Of a stretch of 64,000 bases of DNA, positions 63,616-64,000 are shown piece by piece (positions within the stretch are counted from its first letter, which is position 1; each line of letters begins with the position of its first letter). The notes under the pieces were generated by a model. It was not told the DNA's origin. It did no database searches and saw nothing but the letters and a program-made list of their open reading frames with translations. The stretch is from Bacillaceae bacterium SAS-127. GTDB taxonomy: Bacteria > Bacillota > Bacilli > Bacillales > Domibacillaceae. Where the stretch lies: the NCBI GenBank assembly GCA_002261155.1, contig NKXN01000030.1, positions 124,001 through 188,000 on the forward strand. The letters are read 5' to 3'. Position numbers and translations under genes: made by a program.

Positions 63616-64000
63616 ATGTGGAAAAAAATTCTCAAATCTTATGATTATTCTTTAATTGCTGTATTTGTTTTATTATGTCTTTTTGGACTAACGATGATTT
63701 ATAGTGCGAGCTCTGTCGTCGCTGTGCAAAAATATGGCTTCGCAAGCGATCATTTTTACAGCAGGCAGAAAATCTTTTTACTTCTTTCTATGGTTCTTTT
63801 CATTGCTTCAGCAGCATTTCCATATAAAGCTTATAGAAATAGTAAATTTTTATTTATTAGTTTGTTTGGTATTCTCGCTGTGTTGATTTCTCTTTTGTTT
63901 TTTGGAAAAACAGTAAATAACGCCCAAAGTTGGTTTAGTTTAGGTGGGTTTAGCATTCAACCGGCTGAGTTTGCAAAGCTGGTGATGATTGTATATATGT
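63616..64000 (+). CDS. ftsW: Cell-division protein FtsW, SEDS family (3' end missing)
   Basis: Septal peptidoglycan glycosyltransferase of the SEDS family. About 128 N-terminal residues are in view. TM1 is YSLIAVFVLLCLFGLTMIYSASS, and the family signature NNAQSWFSLGGFSIQPAEFAKLVMIVYM lies near the cut, marking FtsW/RodA/SpoVE. Position after ylaN identifies FtsW as in B. subtilis. ATG 63616 follows GATGAGGTGAAGG. The rest lies beyond the window. Confidence 0.93.
   Translation, partial: MWKKILKSYDYSLIAVFVLLCLFGLTMIYSASSVVAVQKYGFASDHFYSRQKIFLLLSMVLFIASAAFPYKAYRNSKFLFISLFGILAVLISLLFFGKTVNNAQSWFSLGGFSIQPAEFAKLVMIVYM

Overview
The window is a low-G+C Firmicutes chromosome segment from a spore-forming member of the Bacillaceae. 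Gene content and order recall two stretches of the Bacillus subtilis map, the ykr/ykv/yku segment and the pdh-speA-ykt-yla segment, but it is not B. subtilis. It carries a prfC gene, an SwrC-type RND pump, an HD-GYP gene between ylaK and ylaN, and it lacks ptsG and ptsI next to ptsH. TTG and GTG starts behind strong GGAGG-type ribosome sites are common, and most genes end in a clear intrinsic terminator. No insertion sequence, prophage, CRISPR array, rRNA or tRNA was seen. The window opens inside a nucleoside transporter gene and closes inside ftsW.

Layout. 1-8.7 kb: nucleoside transporter (partial), release factor 3, an NhaC-type antiporter, an SwrC/AcrB pump, and a TerC-family manganese exporter behind a yybP-ykoY manganese riboswitch. 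8.7-19.9 kb: B12-binding radical SAM protein, membrane acyltransferase, ogt, a KinD-like sporulation kinase, a nucleotidase-marR-pepF operon, and clpE with tandem CtsR operators in its promoter. 19.9-28.7 kb: ykvI, a CPBP protease, ykvS, an orphan ptsH, an SDR lacking the canonical catalytic residues, ykwC, patA, corA, cheV and ykyB. 28.8-37 kb: ppx-ppk polyphosphate operon, a crcB pair, fadH, the EAL protein gene ykuI, ykuJ and the c-di-AMP sensor darB. 37-44.7 kb: ccpC, dapH and dapL of lysine/diaminopimelate synthesis, ktrC, rnjA-rpoY, ykrA and def. 45-50 kb: the pdhABCD operon. 50-64 kb: the SR1 small RNA with its SR1P peptide, speA, yktA, yktB, yktC, ylaF, typA, ylaH, ylaI, ylaL, ylaJ, ylaK, an HD-GYP gene, ylaN and ftsW.

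The strongest results beyond plain gene calling are regulatory. A dual-function SR1 sRNA gene lies between pdhD and speA, with two CcpN-type boxes and a cre-like site. A FadR-type operator fills the -35/-10 spacer of the ykuI promoter, and another lies before fadH; together they would link fatty-acid status to a c-di-GMP protein. Two perfect CtsR boxes control clpE. A near-palindromic cre-like site precedes darB. A 56-bp interspersed repeat occurs twice, and each copy supplies the end of a coding sequence. An uncatalogued 23-codon cationic ORF lies upstream of rpoY. No wholly new multi-gene system was found; the region is mostly conserved core chromosome.
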